DNA of 64,000 bases from an uncultured Aquimarina sp. (GTDB lineage Bacteria > Bacteroidota > Bacteroidia > Flavobacteriales > Flavobacteriaceae): positions 1-64,000 of the forward strand of contig CANMML010000007.1 in assembly GCA_947499005.1 (NCBI GenBank), in the 5' to 3' direction. Below the pieces are notes generated by a model that saw only the letters and a program-made list of their open reading frames with translations, did no database searches and was not told the DNA's origin. Position numbers and translations under genes: made by a program. Shown here in pieces: positions 19,060-29,249 of this stretch. Numbering within the stretch: the first letter of the stretch is position 1; the number at the start of each line of letters is the position of its first letter.

Positions 19060-20661
19060 TTACATTTCTTCGAAAGATATACTTTCATAAGCACCTATAT
19101 CAGGAGCAGTTCCGCTTCGTACAGTATCTACTATATCGTTGCCATTATCTCCAACAGAGGCAGCTCCATTTGCTGCGGAATCTTCTCCAATAAATAGTTG
19201 GTTAAGGTTGGTGTTTTTAAAATCGGCATCTTCATTGAAAATACAGTTATTAAATACCTCACTGTTATTAATATTTAATAAAGGTTCGTCACTGTTAAAG
19301 CGACTTGCTTTTACTAGACAATTATCAAAAGACAAGTTAAAGCTAGCATTACTGCTATTTGTAACACGGATTTCAGTAGCTCCAGGCCCATCAATAATAC
19401 AGTTGAGAAATTCGATATCCAAATTAGTATCCACTGTTGTACTTTCAGGTCTCAAAGTATTATTTAAACCAATAGCAACACCAGAAAAACCAAAATTAAA
19501 GTAATTAGCGATAGTACAATGTTTGAAGCTGTAAGTACCACCTTCTTCTATATTCAAACTATTGTTACCGCTTTGGTCGATAACAACATTAAAAGCATCT
19601 ATATTAGAAGCCGTAGCTTGAATACCTGCCGCTTGAGCATTATATATTTGAACATTGTTCAGCATTAAGTTTGGACTAGTTTCATCTCCGTTTCCTTCAA
19701 GTAAAATAGGAGTAACCGCATTTTTGATGATACAGTTTCTAATATCCGCAGTAGCTCCTTTTTGTAGCCAAATAAAGTCCCACTGTCCAGGTAGTATGTC
19801 AAAATCCTCATCAATTCGAGCCCCTTCAATAACGACTAAATTTTCTTCGGGGTTTTCAGGGTTCGTATTTTGTCCTCCATTTATTTCTAGTCGACCGCCA
19901 TCTTCTATAATCAAACCAGATTTTCTGTTGATTGTAGGATCTCCATTCTGATTTTCAAGAAAGTGAATTCTACTACCTGCCGCTATTGAAAGCATTTCTC
20001 CCGAGGGAACTACTGCATATCCCGAGATAACAATAGCTTTTTCATTGGTAATATTCAATTCATCACCAGTCAAATCATAAGCATCTAAAACAATAAATTC
20101 GCCTAAATCGTCACGCTGTTGTGTGGTAATTTTTTTTACATCTCTAGTTGGATTATCAGGGTCATTAAAAATAAATGTAGCATCATTTATTTTAGCGAAT
20201 AGATTGATAAATTGATTGCCATTAGGAGATTCAAAAATAATTCTATCGGTGTATGCTCCATTTTCGTTTAAATCATTTTCAACTAAATCAAAGTCCAAAG
20301 TAGTTTCTACAAATCCAAAAATGCTATCCTTGGCGAAAACCTCTACATTTCTAAATACTTTCCCTGATTCGGGAGTGTTTCCAGAATCAGGTCCTGGCAA
20401 ACCATTAATATTTAAAGTGTAAAATGAACTAACTCCTCTTTCTAAGGCAATACTTGGAATTACAATATCTTCATCGGAAGTATTACGAATCGTAAATGAT
20501 CTAGTATTTGAGCGTACTCTAGTAAATAAGGTATCTAAATGAATAGAATCGGTAGAAAAACGTAACTCTCCATTACTGATTACAATATCATCAAAATCGT
20601 TTCTACAAGCCCCAATAGTCAGTAAAGACAGTACTGAAATTATAAAAAGAAAATACTTCAT
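19060..20661 (-). CDS. surface lipoprotein with right-handed beta-helix-like repeats
   Basis: MKYFLFIISVLSLLTIGAC lipobox supports the start at 20661 rather than 20697; NDPDNPTRDV and repeated Asn-rich beta-helix segments. Confidence 0.8.
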   Translation of the reverse strand: MKYFLFIISVLSLLTIGACRNDFDDIVISNGELRFSTDSIHLDTLFTRVRSNTRSFTIRNTSDEDIVIPSIALERGVSSFYTLNINGLPGPDSGNTPESGKVFRNVEVFAKDSIFGFVETTLDFDLVENDLNENGAYTDRIIFESPNGNQFINLFAKINDATFIFNDPDNPTRDVKKITTQQRDDLGEFIVLDAYDLTGDELNITNEKAIVISGYAVVPSGEMLSIAAGSRIHFLENQNGDPTINRKSGLIIEDGGRLEINGGQNTNPENPEENLVVIEGARIDEDFDILPGQWDFIWLQKGATADIRNCIIKNAVTPILLEGNGDETSPNLMLNNVQIYNAQAAGIQATASNIDAFNVVIDQSGNNSLNIEEGGTYSFKHCTIANYFNFGFSGVAIGLNNTLRPESTTVDTNLDIEFLNCIIDGPGATEIRVTNSSNASFNLSFDNCLVKASRFNSDEPLLNINNSEVFNNCIFNEDADFKNTNLNQLFIGEDSAANGAASVGDNGNDIVDTVRSGTAPDIGAYESISFEEM

Positions 20662-20899
20662 AAAAATAATTGTTATAAATCGCAATATAGGAAACATTGT
20701 TTAGTTCCTCATAAATAGATTTTAGTAATCAACAAATGAATGAATAGTAATAATAAAATCTATGTAGGGGACTATAAATAAAGAACTATTTCCTAAGTAT
20801 TACTACGTAATTTTTGAAAGGATTTCGACTGTTTGCGAACAAAACATTTGTACATTTGTTTTCTGTTTGAATTTTTAAAAGAATAAACTAAAATATATT

Positions 20900-22306
20900 A
20901 TGAGTTCATTTGATGTTGTCGTTATTGGTTCTGGTCCTGGAGGATATGTTGCAGCAATTCGTTGTGCGCAGTTAGGAATGAAAACTGCTATAATTGAAAA
21001 ACGAAAAACATTGGGAGGAACTTGTCTAAATGTAGGTTGTATTCCTAGTAAAGCATTACTAGATTCATCGCATCATTATGAGCATGCAACAAAACATTTT
21101 GCAGATCATGGTATCGAAGTTTCAGGAGAAATTAAAGCAAATCTCGAAAAAATGATTGCTCGCAAACAAGCTGTGGTAGACCAAACTTGTGATGGAGTTC
21201 AATTTTTAATGAAGAAAAATAACATTGAAGTAATCAATGGGATCGGAAGCTTTAAAGACGCCACACATATTGTCGTAACAGCTGAAGATGGATCAACATC
21301 TGAGATTGAAGCGAAGCAAACCATTATCGCAACGGGTTCTAGTGCTTCGTCATTGCCATTTGCAGAGATTGATGGAACAAGAGTAATTACTTCAACCGAG
21401 GCTTTAGAATTAAAAGAAATTCCAAAACACCTTATGGTAATTGGAGGTGGAGTTATTGGTTTAGAATTAGGTCAAGTATATAGAAGATTAGGAGCTGAAG
21501 TTTCTGTAATTGAATATGCAGATCGTATTATTCCAGGAATGGATAGCGCTTGTTCTAAAGAATTAATGAAAGCAATGAAGAAACAAGGGGTGAAATTCTT
21601 CTTGAAGCATTGTGTGAAAGATGTAACCAATACAGGTGATGAAGTCGTACTAAAAGTTACTGATAAAAAAGAACAAGAAGTAGAGTTTAAAGGAGACTAC
21701 TGTTTAGTAGCTATTGGAAGAAAACCTTATACAGAAGGTCTTGGATTAGAAAATGTAGGCATTACTACAAATGAAAGAGGGCAAATACCTACAAATGGAC
21801 ATTTGCAAACTTCGGTAAGTAATATTTATGCTATTGGTGATGTAGTTGCAGGAGCTATGTTGGCTCATAAAGCAGAAGAGGAAGGCGTATTAGTTGCTGA
21901 AACATTAGCTGGACAAAAACCACATATTGATTATAATTTAATTCCGGGTGTAGTATATACATGGCCAGAAGTTGCTGGTGTTGGTAAGACAGAAGAGCAA
22001 TTAAAGGAAGATGGAGTAAAATATAAAGAAGGAAAGTTCCCATTCCGTGCTTTAGGTCGTTCTCGTGCGAGTGCAGATTTAGATGGATTTGTAAAAATCT
22101 TAGCTGATGCAGATACTGACGAGATTTTAGGAGTACATATGGTTGGTGCACGTTGTGCAGATTTAATTGCAGAAGCTGTAGTTGCTATGGAATATAGAGC
22201 GAGTGCAGAAGATATTTCACGTATGAGTCATGCGCATCCTACATTTACGGAAGCGATTAAAGAAGCTGCTTTAGCTGCTACTGAAAATAGAGCATTACAT
22301 ATATAG
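20900..22306 (+). CDS. lpdA: dihydrolipoyl dehydrogenase
   Basis: VVIGSGPGGYVAAIRCAQLG, GGTCLNVGCIPSKALL, HAHPTFTEAIKEAAL. Confidence 0.96.
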   Translation: MSSFDVVVIGSGPGGYVAAIRCAQLGMKTAIIEKRKTLGGTCLNVGCIPSKALLDSSHHYEHATKHFADHGIEVSGEIKANLEKMIARKQAVVDQTCDGVQFLMKKNNIEVINGIGSFKDATHIVVTAEDGSTSEIEAKQTIIATGSSASSLPFAEIDGTRVITSTEALELKEIPKHLMVIGGGVIGLELGQVYRRLGAEVSVIEYADRIIPGMDSACSKELMKAMKKQGVKFFLKHCVKDVTNTGDEVVLKVTDKKEQEVEFKGDYCLVAIGRKPYTEGLGLENVGITTNERGQIPTNGHLQTSVSNIYAIGDVVAGAMLAHKAEEEGVLVAETLAGQKPHIDYNLIPGVVYTWPEVAGVGKTEEQLKEDGVKYKEGKFPFRALGRSRASADLDGFVKILADADTDEILGVHMVGARCADLIAEAVVAMEYRASAEDISRMSHAHPTFTEAIKEAALAATENRALHI

Positions 22307-22363
22307 AGCTATAAGCTTTAGGCGATAGGCTTAAAGTTATAAACAAATAAGAAAAATAGAATT

Positions 22364-22396
22364 AAAACCTGAAGACTTTATGTTTTCAGGTTTTTT
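22364..22396 (+). terminator. hairpin plus T-tract after lpdA
   Basis: AAAACCTGAA / TTCAGGTTTT followed by T-run. Confidence 0.7.
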
Positions 22397-22479
22397 AGTT
22401 TCAGAAGCTTATCGCATAAAGTCTGCTAAGTCTTGATTTAACAAAACTTTAGTCTAAGTACACTTCATCAAATGATATA

Positions 22480-23640
22480 GTGGAAGAAGAATTATGTACT
22501 TTTATAAGTATGACTGGAAAAGACTACAGAAGCAGAGGGTTTGTCTTTAAAAAATACGAAGCTGATGAACAAAGTATTTTTGATAAGCTACTTGACATTT
22601 TTAAAGAATTAGTAACGCATACTTCAGGAGATGTTGAAGAGGCTTTAGATTGGTTGAGAGAGCTAGACAATGAATATGGATTGACTACATCAGAATATAC
22701 TTTAGAAGATTTTGAGGACGACTTAAAAAAGAAAGGATATATACGAGAAGAGATTCAGTCTGATGGGAATGGTCAAAAATCGATTACAGCCAAAACAGAA
22801 AGAGCTATACGTCAACGAGCTTTAAATCAAATTTTCGGAAAACTTAGGAAATCAGGATCGGGGAATCATAGTACTCAAAAAACAGGAACAGGAGATGAAC
22901 CTACAGGTGAGTTTAGGAATTATAGATTTGGGGATGGCGTAGAACAAGTTTCTATAACAGAAAGTCTTAGAAATGCTCAAATTAATCATGGATTACAAGA
23001 TGGCTTTAAGTTGACTGAGGATGATTTGGTAGTACACGAAACCACTCACAAGTCACAGATGAGTACTGTCCTGATGATTGATATTAGTCATAGTATGATC
23101 TTGTATGGAGAAGATCGCATTACTCCCGCAAAAAAAGTAGCTATGGCCTTGGCCGAATTGATTACTACTAGATATCCAAAAGACACACTTGAGATTATTG
23201 TTTTTGGGAATGATTCATGGCGTATAGATATAGCAGATATTCCTTATCTAAATGTAGGGCCATATCATACGAATACTGTAGCTGGACTTCAATTGGCAAT
23301 GGATTTGTTGAGAAGAAAGCGAAATACGAATAAACAGATTTTTATGATAACCGATGGTAAGCCAAGTTGTATGCGTTTACCAGACGGTAGGTATTATAAA
23401 AATAGTAATGGTTTGGACAAGTATATTGTCAATCGTTGTTATGCAATGGCGCAACAAGCTAGAAAATTACATATTCCAATTACAACATTTATGATTGCTC
23501 ATGATAGTTATTTGATGGAATTTGTAGAAGCATTTACCAAAGCTAACCAAGGCAAAGCATTTTATACTGGATTAAAAGGTCTTGGTGAAATGATTTTTGA
23601 AGATTACGAACAAAATAGAAAGAAAAGAATTAAAGGATAA
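22480..23640 (+). CDS. VWA-domain protein (partner of MoxR-like ATPase)
   Basis: STVLMIDISHSMILYGEDRITPAKKVAMAL MIDAS DxSxS; GTG start. Confidence 0.85.
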   Translation: MEEELCTFISMTGKDYRSRGFVFKKYEADEQSIFDKLLDIFKELVTHTSGDVEEALDWLRELDNEYGLTTSEYTLEDFEDDLKKKGYIREEIQSDGNGQKSITAKTERAIRQRALNQIFGKLRKSGSGNHSTQKTGTGDEPTGEFRNYRFGDGVEQVSITESLRNAQINHGLQDGFKLTEDDLVVHETTHKSQMSTVLMIDISHSMILYGEDRITPAKKVAMALAELITTRYPKDTLEIIVFGNDSWRIDIADIPYLNVGPYHTNTVAGLQLAMDLLRRKRNTNKQIFMITDGKPSCMRLPDGRYYKNSNGLDKYIVNRCYAMAQQARKLHIPITTFMIAHDSYLMEFVEAFTKANQGKAFYTGLKGLGEMIFEDYEQNRKKRIKG

Positions 23641-23649
23641 TAGTACTGT

Positions 23650-25113
23650 ATGGAGTTTACACAGTTAAAGACACTAGGCGAATTAAAGCAAGTAGGATAT
23701 CAAAGCAAAAGTATTAAAGATGAATTGAGAGATAATCTCATCTTTAAACTTGAAAATAATGAGTCGTGTTTTAAAGGAATACATGGGTATGAAAATTCAG
23801 TAATCCCCGAATTACAACGAGCAATTCTATCTAAACATAATATTAATTTATTAGGGTTAAGAGGTCAAGCTAAAACGCGGATAGCTCGTCAGATGGTGTC
23901 TCTATTAGATGCATATATTCCTGTAGTTGAAGGATCTGAAATTAATGATGACCCTTTGAAACCGATTTCTAGGTATGCTAAAGAATTAATAGCAGAAAAA
24001 GGAGATGATACACCTATCACATGGCTATATAGAGAGGATCGTTTTGCAGAAAAATTAGCCACTCCAGATGTAACGGTTGCCGACATTATTGGAGATGTAG
24101 ATCCAATAAAAGCGGCTAACCTAAAATTATCTTATGCAGATGATCGCGTCATTCATTATGGAATGATTCCTCGTGCTAATAGATGTATTTTCGTGATTAA
24201 TGAATTACCCGATTTACAGGCTCGAATACAAGTAGCATTATTTAACATCCTGCAAGAAGGCGATGTGCAGATTCGAGGATTCAAGCTTCGTTTGAATCTA
24301 GACATGCAATTTGTCTTTACAGCCAATCCAGAAGATTATACCAATAGAGGGAGTATTATAACACCATTAAAGGATCGTATTGGGTCTCAAATTTTAACAC
24401 ACTATCCTGACAGTATTGAAATTGCAAAAAAAATTACTCAGCAAGAAGCAAAATTAGATCAAAGACAATCCAAAGGAGTTCATGTTCCCGAATTAGCAAA
24501 AGACCTTTTAGAGCAAATAGGATTTGAGGCAAGGCAAAGTGAATACGTAGATATAAAAAGTGGTGTAAGTGCTCGTATGAGTATTACGGCTTATGAAAAT
24601 TTATTGAGTGCTGCCGAATTGAGAATGCTTAACAGTGGAGAGCAAAAGACAACAGTAAGGTTAAGCGATTTTATGTCTATCATTCCCGCAATTAATGGAA
24701 AGATTGAATTGGTGTACGAAGGAGAGCAGGAGGGCGCAGCTTCGGTAGCAATGATATTAATTCAAGAATCGATTACCAGTTTATTTGAATCCTATTTTCC
24801 TAAAATAGAAAAGTTAGAGCGCGACAATGAAAAATCGCCATATGATGAAATTATGAAATGGTTTTATGATGGGCAAGGTTTCGAATTGTCAAATGATATG
24901 GAAACAGATGCTTATGAGCAGCAGTTAGATATGGTGATCCCACTAAATAAGTTGTTACAAGAATATCAACCAGATTTAACGAAAGAAGATACTTATTTTA
25001 TGAAAGAGTTTTTGCTTTGGGGGCTAGTAGAGTTTAAAAAGCTAAGTAAACAAAAATTAGATAAAGGTTTCGAATTTAGAGACGTCTTGGGAAGTTATAT
25101 ACGAGGTATTTAA
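23650..25113 (+). CDS. MoxR/magnesium-chelatase-like AAA+ ATPase
   Basis: LLGLRGQAKTRIARQM Walker A-like, CIFVINELPDLQARIQVALFNILQEGDVQIRG Walker B/sensor region. Confidence 0.85.
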   Translation: MEFTQLKTLGELKQVGYQSKSIKDELRDNLIFKLENNESCFKGIHGYENSVIPELQRAILSKHNINLLGLRGQAKTRIARQMVSLLDAYIPVVEGSEINDDPLKPISRYAKELIAEKGDDTPITWLYREDRFAEKLATPDVTVADIIGDVDPIKAANLKLSYADDRVIHYGMIPRANRCIFVINELPDLQARIQVALFNILQEGDVQIRGFKLRLNLDMQFVFTANPEDYTNRGSIITPLKDRIGSQILTHYPDSIEIAKKITQQEAKLDQRQSKGVHVPELAKDLLEQIGFEARQSEYVDIKSGVSARMSITAYENLLSAAELRMLNSGEQKTTVRLSDFMSIIPAINGKIELVYEGEQEGAASVAMILIQESITSLFESYFPKIEKLERDNEKSPYDEIMKWFYDGQGFELSNDMETDAYEQQLDMVIPLNKLLQEYQPDLTKEDTYFMKEFLLWGLVEFKKLSKQKLDKGFEFRDVLGSYIRGI

Positions 25114-25117
25114 TAAT

Positions 25118-25146
25118 AAAAAAAGGGCTTTTAAAGCCCTTTTTTG
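25118..25146 (+). terminator. hairpin terminator
   Basis: AAAAAGGGCTTTT / AAAGCCCTTTTTT. Confidence 0.75.
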
Positions 25147-25160
25147 TTTCAATATATTCG

Positions 25161-25700
25161 TTAAAGAATGGTTTTTAATTTATTTAAGCCTTTTTCAAAA
25201 TCATCTCCAATCAACTCTTCAAAATTTAGAAATAAAATTAACAAATTTGAAGGGTAATTCATTTTTCCATCATATCCCCAAGTGACTTCTGTGTTATCTG
25301 AGGTAATGGGTTTAAGAGCAAAATAGCCTGAATCATTAAGGGCTTTAAAAGGTTCATAAAATCTAAAAGCATAATCAATTCTAGTGTTAGGAGAAAGTTT
25401 CACAATTTCCATTTCTCCAACACCTACTTTTTCATGATCACTTTCCCAGTGTTGTATATAACCGACTTGCCCATCAGTTCCTTTATAAGTTTCCTTTTGA
25501 TTAGGGTCGTATTGAGACCAAGCGGTAAACTTTTTATGATTCTTTGTGTACCTTAAAAAATGATAAACCTCACTTTGACTTTTATCTACAGTAACAGATC
25601 TTTCTACATGATATTCTTTTTTTAAGAACAATGCAATAATTAATGGTAATGCAATAATTGCAATTACTATGTAAATGATTTTTTTTATCATAGTTGTCAC
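25161..25700 (-). CDS. SRPBCC-family (START/Bet v1-like) protein
   Basis: KEYHVERSVTVDKSQSEVYHFLR... paralogous with next gene. Confidence 0.8.
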   Translation of the reverse strand: MTTMIKKIIYIVIAIIALPLIIALFLKKEYHVERSVTVDKSQSEVYHFLRYTKNHKKFTAWSQYDPNQKETYKGTDGQVGYIQHWESDHEKVGVGEMEIVKLSPNTRIDYAFRFYEPFKALNDSGYFALKPITSDNTEVTWGYDGKMNYPSNLLILFLNFEELIGDDFEKGLNKLKTIL

Positions 25701-25704
25701 ATTT

Positions 25705-26229
25705 TTAAATTACTTCTTTAAGTTTTTGCAGCCCCTTTTCAAAAGAAGAGCCAATCATATTGTCAAAATTCATAAATAAACTAACAATATTACCAGGGTA
25801 ATCTAGCTTCCCATCAAAACCCCAAACAACTTTTGTTTTGTGTTTCTCTACTTCAGATAATTGTAGATATCCTGTATCCTTTAGTGCTTTAAAAGGTTTG
25901 TAAAATCGAAATTTATATTCGATACGATTTTCAGGGATCACATTAGCTATTTCTTGTTCTCCAACGCCTACTTGTTTATTATCGCTTTCCCAACGAACTC
26001 TAAAACCACGCTGTCCATCAGTTCCAGTAAAAGTACGCTTCATGTTAGGATCCAATTCGGACCAAGGAGAGAAAGCTTCGTGATTTTTTAGATCTTTTAA
26101 AAAATGAAACACTTCACTTTTATTTTTGTCTAATACAATTTGTCGTTGTACGTGGTATTCTTTTTTTAAGAATAATGCAATAATTAGAGGTAAAACTATT
26201 AGAGCTGCAATAATGTAAATTATAGTCAT
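25705..26229 (-). CDS. SRPBCC-family protein, tandem paralogue
   Basis: KEYHVQRQIVLDKNKSEVFHFLKDLKNHEAFSPWSELDPNMK. Confidence 0.8.
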   Translation of the reverse strand: MTIIYIIAALIVLPLIIALFLKKEYHVQRQIVLDKNKSEVFHFLKDLKNHEAFSPWSELDPNMKRTFTGTDGQRGFRVRWESDNKQVGVGEQEIANVIPENRIEYKFRFYKPFKALKDTGYLQLSEVEKHKTKVVWGFDGKLDYPGNIVSLFMNFDNMIGSSFEKGLQKLKEVI

Positions 26230-26403
26230 AGTGTGTTGAAGTTGATTCTGTTAAAATTACGAATTTTGTTTAACCTTTACCATTTTTAGTAAAACTTAAG
26301 CCATTATTAACATTCCTTATATTTTTAAACTTTTAAAAACCCAACATATTAATAGCAAACTATTAGGGTAAGTCTTATTTTTGTCAACTAGTATTTTTTG
26401 TAA

Positions 26404-27357
26404 ATGAAAGTAACAGAGCACTTAGAGAAAGCCGAAGGTAAACCCTTATTTTCTTTTGAAATAGTTCCACCTAAGAAAGGAAGTAATATCAATGATTTAT
26501 ATGCTAATGTAGATCCTTTGATGGAATTTAACCCTCCTTTTATTGATGTGACTACTTCTCGAGAGGAGTATGTTTATATTGAAAAAGATGGACTTTTTGA
26601 TAGGAAAATCACTCGTATGAGACCAGGTACAGTAGGTATTTGTGCTTCATTACAATATAAATATAATGTGGATGCTATTCCTCATGTATTATGTGGTGGT
26701 TTTACAAAAGAAGAAACAGAATACCTTCTTGTCGATTGTCATTATTTGGGTATTGATAATTTGGTTGCCTTACGTGGAGACCCTATGAAAGGGGAAAAAT
26801 ACTTTGTTCCTGCAGAAGGAGGACATAGTTTTGCTATTGATTTGGTAAAACAGATAAGGAATATGAATGAAGGTCAATTTCTGCATGGAAATGTCGAAAT
26901 GAAACACAAACCTGACTTTTGTATTGGTGTAGCTGGGTATCCTGAAAAGCATATTGAAGCACCAAGTCTAGATGAAGATTTAAGACGTTTGAAAGAAAAA
27001 GTAGATGCAGGAGCAGATTATGTTGTCACTCAAATGTTTTTTGATAATCAACGATATTTTAGATTCGTTGAAGCAGCTAGAGAAATAGGGATTACAGTAC
27101 CAATCATTCCTGGTATAAAGCCAGTTGCTGTGAAACGTCACCTACAAATATTGCCACAGGTATTTTGGTTAGATATGCCATCTTCTTTAATTAAAGACAT
27201 AGAGACTGCGAAAGATAATAAAGCAGTACGTCAAATAGGAGTAGAGTTTGCTATTCAACAGTCCAAAGAACTAATAGAATTTGGAGCTCCATGTGTACAT
27301 TACTATTCAATGGGGAAATCTGATAATATTAAAGCTATTGCTTCAGAAGTATTTTAA
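26404..27357 (+). CDS. metF: methylenetetrahydrofolate reductase
   Basis: FSFEIVPPKKG, NLVALRGDPMKGE, ADYVVTQMFFDNQRYF, IPIIPGIKPV. Confidence 0.95.
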   Translation: MKVTEHLEKAEGKPLFSFEIVPPKKGSNINDLYANVDPLMEFNPPFIDVTTSREEYVYIEKDGLFDRKITRMRPGTVGICASLQYKYNVDAIPHVLCGGFTKEETEYLLVDCHYLGIDNLVALRGDPMKGEKYFVPAEGGHSFAIDLVKQIRNMNEGQFLHGNVEMKHKPDFCIGVAGYPEKHIEAPSLDEDLRRLKEKVDAGADYVVTQMFFDNQRYFRFVEAAREIGITVPIIPGIKPVAVKRHLQILPQVFWLDMPSSLIKDIETAKDNKAVRQIGVEFAIQQSKELIEFGAPCVHYYSMGKSDNIKAIASEVF

Positions 27358-27367
27358 AATATAAAAG

Positions 27368-27424
27368 TTCTTCGTTCATAGATTTTTATACTTACAAGTA
27401 GATAAAAATCTATGAACGAAGAAT
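27368..27424. terminator. bidirectional hairpin between convergent genes
   Basis: TTCTTCGTTCATAGATTTTTAT / ATAAAAATCTATGAACGAAGAA. Confidence 0.85.
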
Positions 27425-27435
27425 CATCACTAATC

Positions 27436-28362
27436 CTAATTTTTAGGAATTTCAATAATATATTCTTTCCCAGACTTATTATTTAGATGTCTTTCTCTTA
27501 ACCAAGGATTGTAGATCTTGAATTCTTTATAAGATAGATTATAACGTTTGGCAAAACTTACGATATCTGTGATAGGAGTATCGACAAGCATTTTGTATGT
27601 TTCTTTAAGCTGATATAAGTGCTTGTCCTGATAATTGAATCCAAACGTGTAAGCATTACTTAGAATATGTTTTACAGCAACAATACGAAACACATAGCGT
27701 CCTGTTTCTTGATTTAGTAACAGATCGTAATAGCTCGATACTTGTTGTTCTTCCATGCGTTGTGCGATACGACCATTACCTGCATTGTAAGCCGCCGCCG
27801 CTAGTGTCCAACTTCCAAACTTCTTTTTTGATTGTAATAAATATTTACACGCAGCTTCTGTAGCTTTTTCTACATGATAACGTTCATCTACATTTTCATT
27901 TACTTCAAGACCTAGTTCTTTTCCTGTATTCTTTAAAATTTGCCAAAACCCCGAAGCACCAGCTCTAGAGGTTACATTTGTAAGACCACTTTCAATAAGT
28001 GCTAGGTATTTAAAATCGTTGGGTATGCCATGCTTTTCTAGAATAGGTTCAATGATTGGGAAAAACTTATTTGACCTTTTTATCATTAATAAGCCATTGG
28101 ATTGCCAATAGGTGTTTACGAGTAATTCTCGATCCAAACGCTCTTGTATATCTTGTTGGTTTAAAGGTAAAGGTTCTCCTGCAAAGTCTATGTACTCGGG
28201 GATTTCGAGTGCGTAAACATTATAGTCTGTTTTAGGTTGGACTTCTGGTTTTTCTGTAAAAGAAGAGGTGTAAACCCATACAGATAATATAGAAAAAACA
28301 ACAAGAATAGGGATGTATTTCAATTTCATAGATTCAGATTCAATCATTTTCAGTCTTAACAA
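27436..28362 (-). CDS. membrane-anchored lytic transglycosylase (SLT domain, MltD-like)
   Basis: FKYLALIESGLTNVTSRAGASGFWQI, AAAAYNAGNGRI; C-terminal LysM-like segment. Confidence 0.88.
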   Translation of the reverse strand: MLRLKMIESESMKLKYIPILVVFSILSVWVYTSSFTEKPEVQPKTDYNVYALEIPEYIDFAGEPLPLNQQDIQERLDRELLVNTYWQSNGLLMIKRSNKFFPIIEPILEKHGIPNDFKYLALIESGLTNVTSRAGASGFWQILKNTGKELGLEVNENVDERYHVEKATEAACKYLLQSKKKFGSWTLAAAAYNAGNGRIAQRMEEQQVSSYYDLLLNQETGRYVFRIVAVKHILSNAYTFGFNYQDKHLYQLKETYKMLVDTPITDIVSFAKRYNLSYKEFKIYNPWLRERHLNNKSGKEYIIEIPKN

Positions 28363-28580
28363 AAGTATTACTTAATCATTGATTTTTACTTGATATAATG
28401 AAAGACTTCTTGAAAATTTCATAACATTTCTTAAAATAAATTTTATTATTTAAAGTTATTAAGTTTTTGAAATAGAGTTGTTTGTAATTTAACAAAATAT
28501 CTATAATAAAATTAAATCACTCACGATGTAATGGTTAAGGGTGTCTAACGACAAAAAATGTAAGTTAATTAAGTGTAAAT

Positions 28581-29249
28581 ATGGAATCTATATGGTATAG
28601 CGAAAAGGGAAACCTGTTTTCACTGCTTTGTCCTCATAAATTTAAAGGATATATGAAGGATGAACATAACTATGATCAATACAAGAGTAAAGACTATATC
28701 TATTTTGAAAAGGATTCTGCTCGTAAGGTGTACTTGATAGCTAATGGAAAAGTAAAAATTGGTTATTATAATGAGGAGGGAGATGAAGTTGTAAAAGCAA
28801 TTTTAACCAAAGGCGAATTATTTGGAGAGAAAGCTATTTATGGGATAGATGAACGTACTGAATTTGCTCAAGTTATTGAAAATAACACTTCGGTTTGCCC
28901 TGTTGATTGTGAAACGCTTCACGATTTAATGAGAAAAAATAAAACCTTTAGCTTAAAGGTTTATAAGATATTAGGAGGCAGAATTAAAAAACTAGAGCGT
29001 CACTTAAAGGTCTTATTATTTAAAGATACTAAAACAAGATTGTTAGAATTTTTAGATGAATTGGATGAGGATTATGGATACTGTTGCCCAGAAACAGGAA
29101 ATAAAATTATCAAGCATCCTTATACCCAAAAAGATATTGCTACCTTAATCGCCACTTCGAGACCTACATTGAATATTTTGATGAATGAATTGAAACAAGA
29201 TAATTTCCTAGATTTCTCGAGAAAACAGATTGTAATAAAAACAAATTAA
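28581..29249 (+). CDS. Crp/Fnr-family transcriptional regulator
   Basis: cNMP-binding-like beta-roll (KGELFGEKAIYG) and C-terminal HTH (YTQKDIATLIATSRPTLNILMNEL). Confidence 0.88.
   Translation: MESIWYSEKGNLFSLLCPHKFKGYMKDEHNYDQYKSKDYIYFEKDSARKVYLIANGKVKIGYYNEEGDEVVKAILTKGELFGEKAIYGIDERTEFAQVIENNTSVCPVDCETLHDLMRKNKTFSLKVYKILGGRIKKLERHLKVLLFKDTKTRLLEFLDELDEDYGYCCPETGNKIIKHPYTQKDIATLIATSRPTLNILMNELKQDNFLDFSRKQIVIKTN

Noticed and set aside
19139-20422. Plus-strand ORFs of 121, 98 and 68 aa
   Set aside because: Antisense shadows of the lipoprotein gene; no motifs or plausible start contexts.
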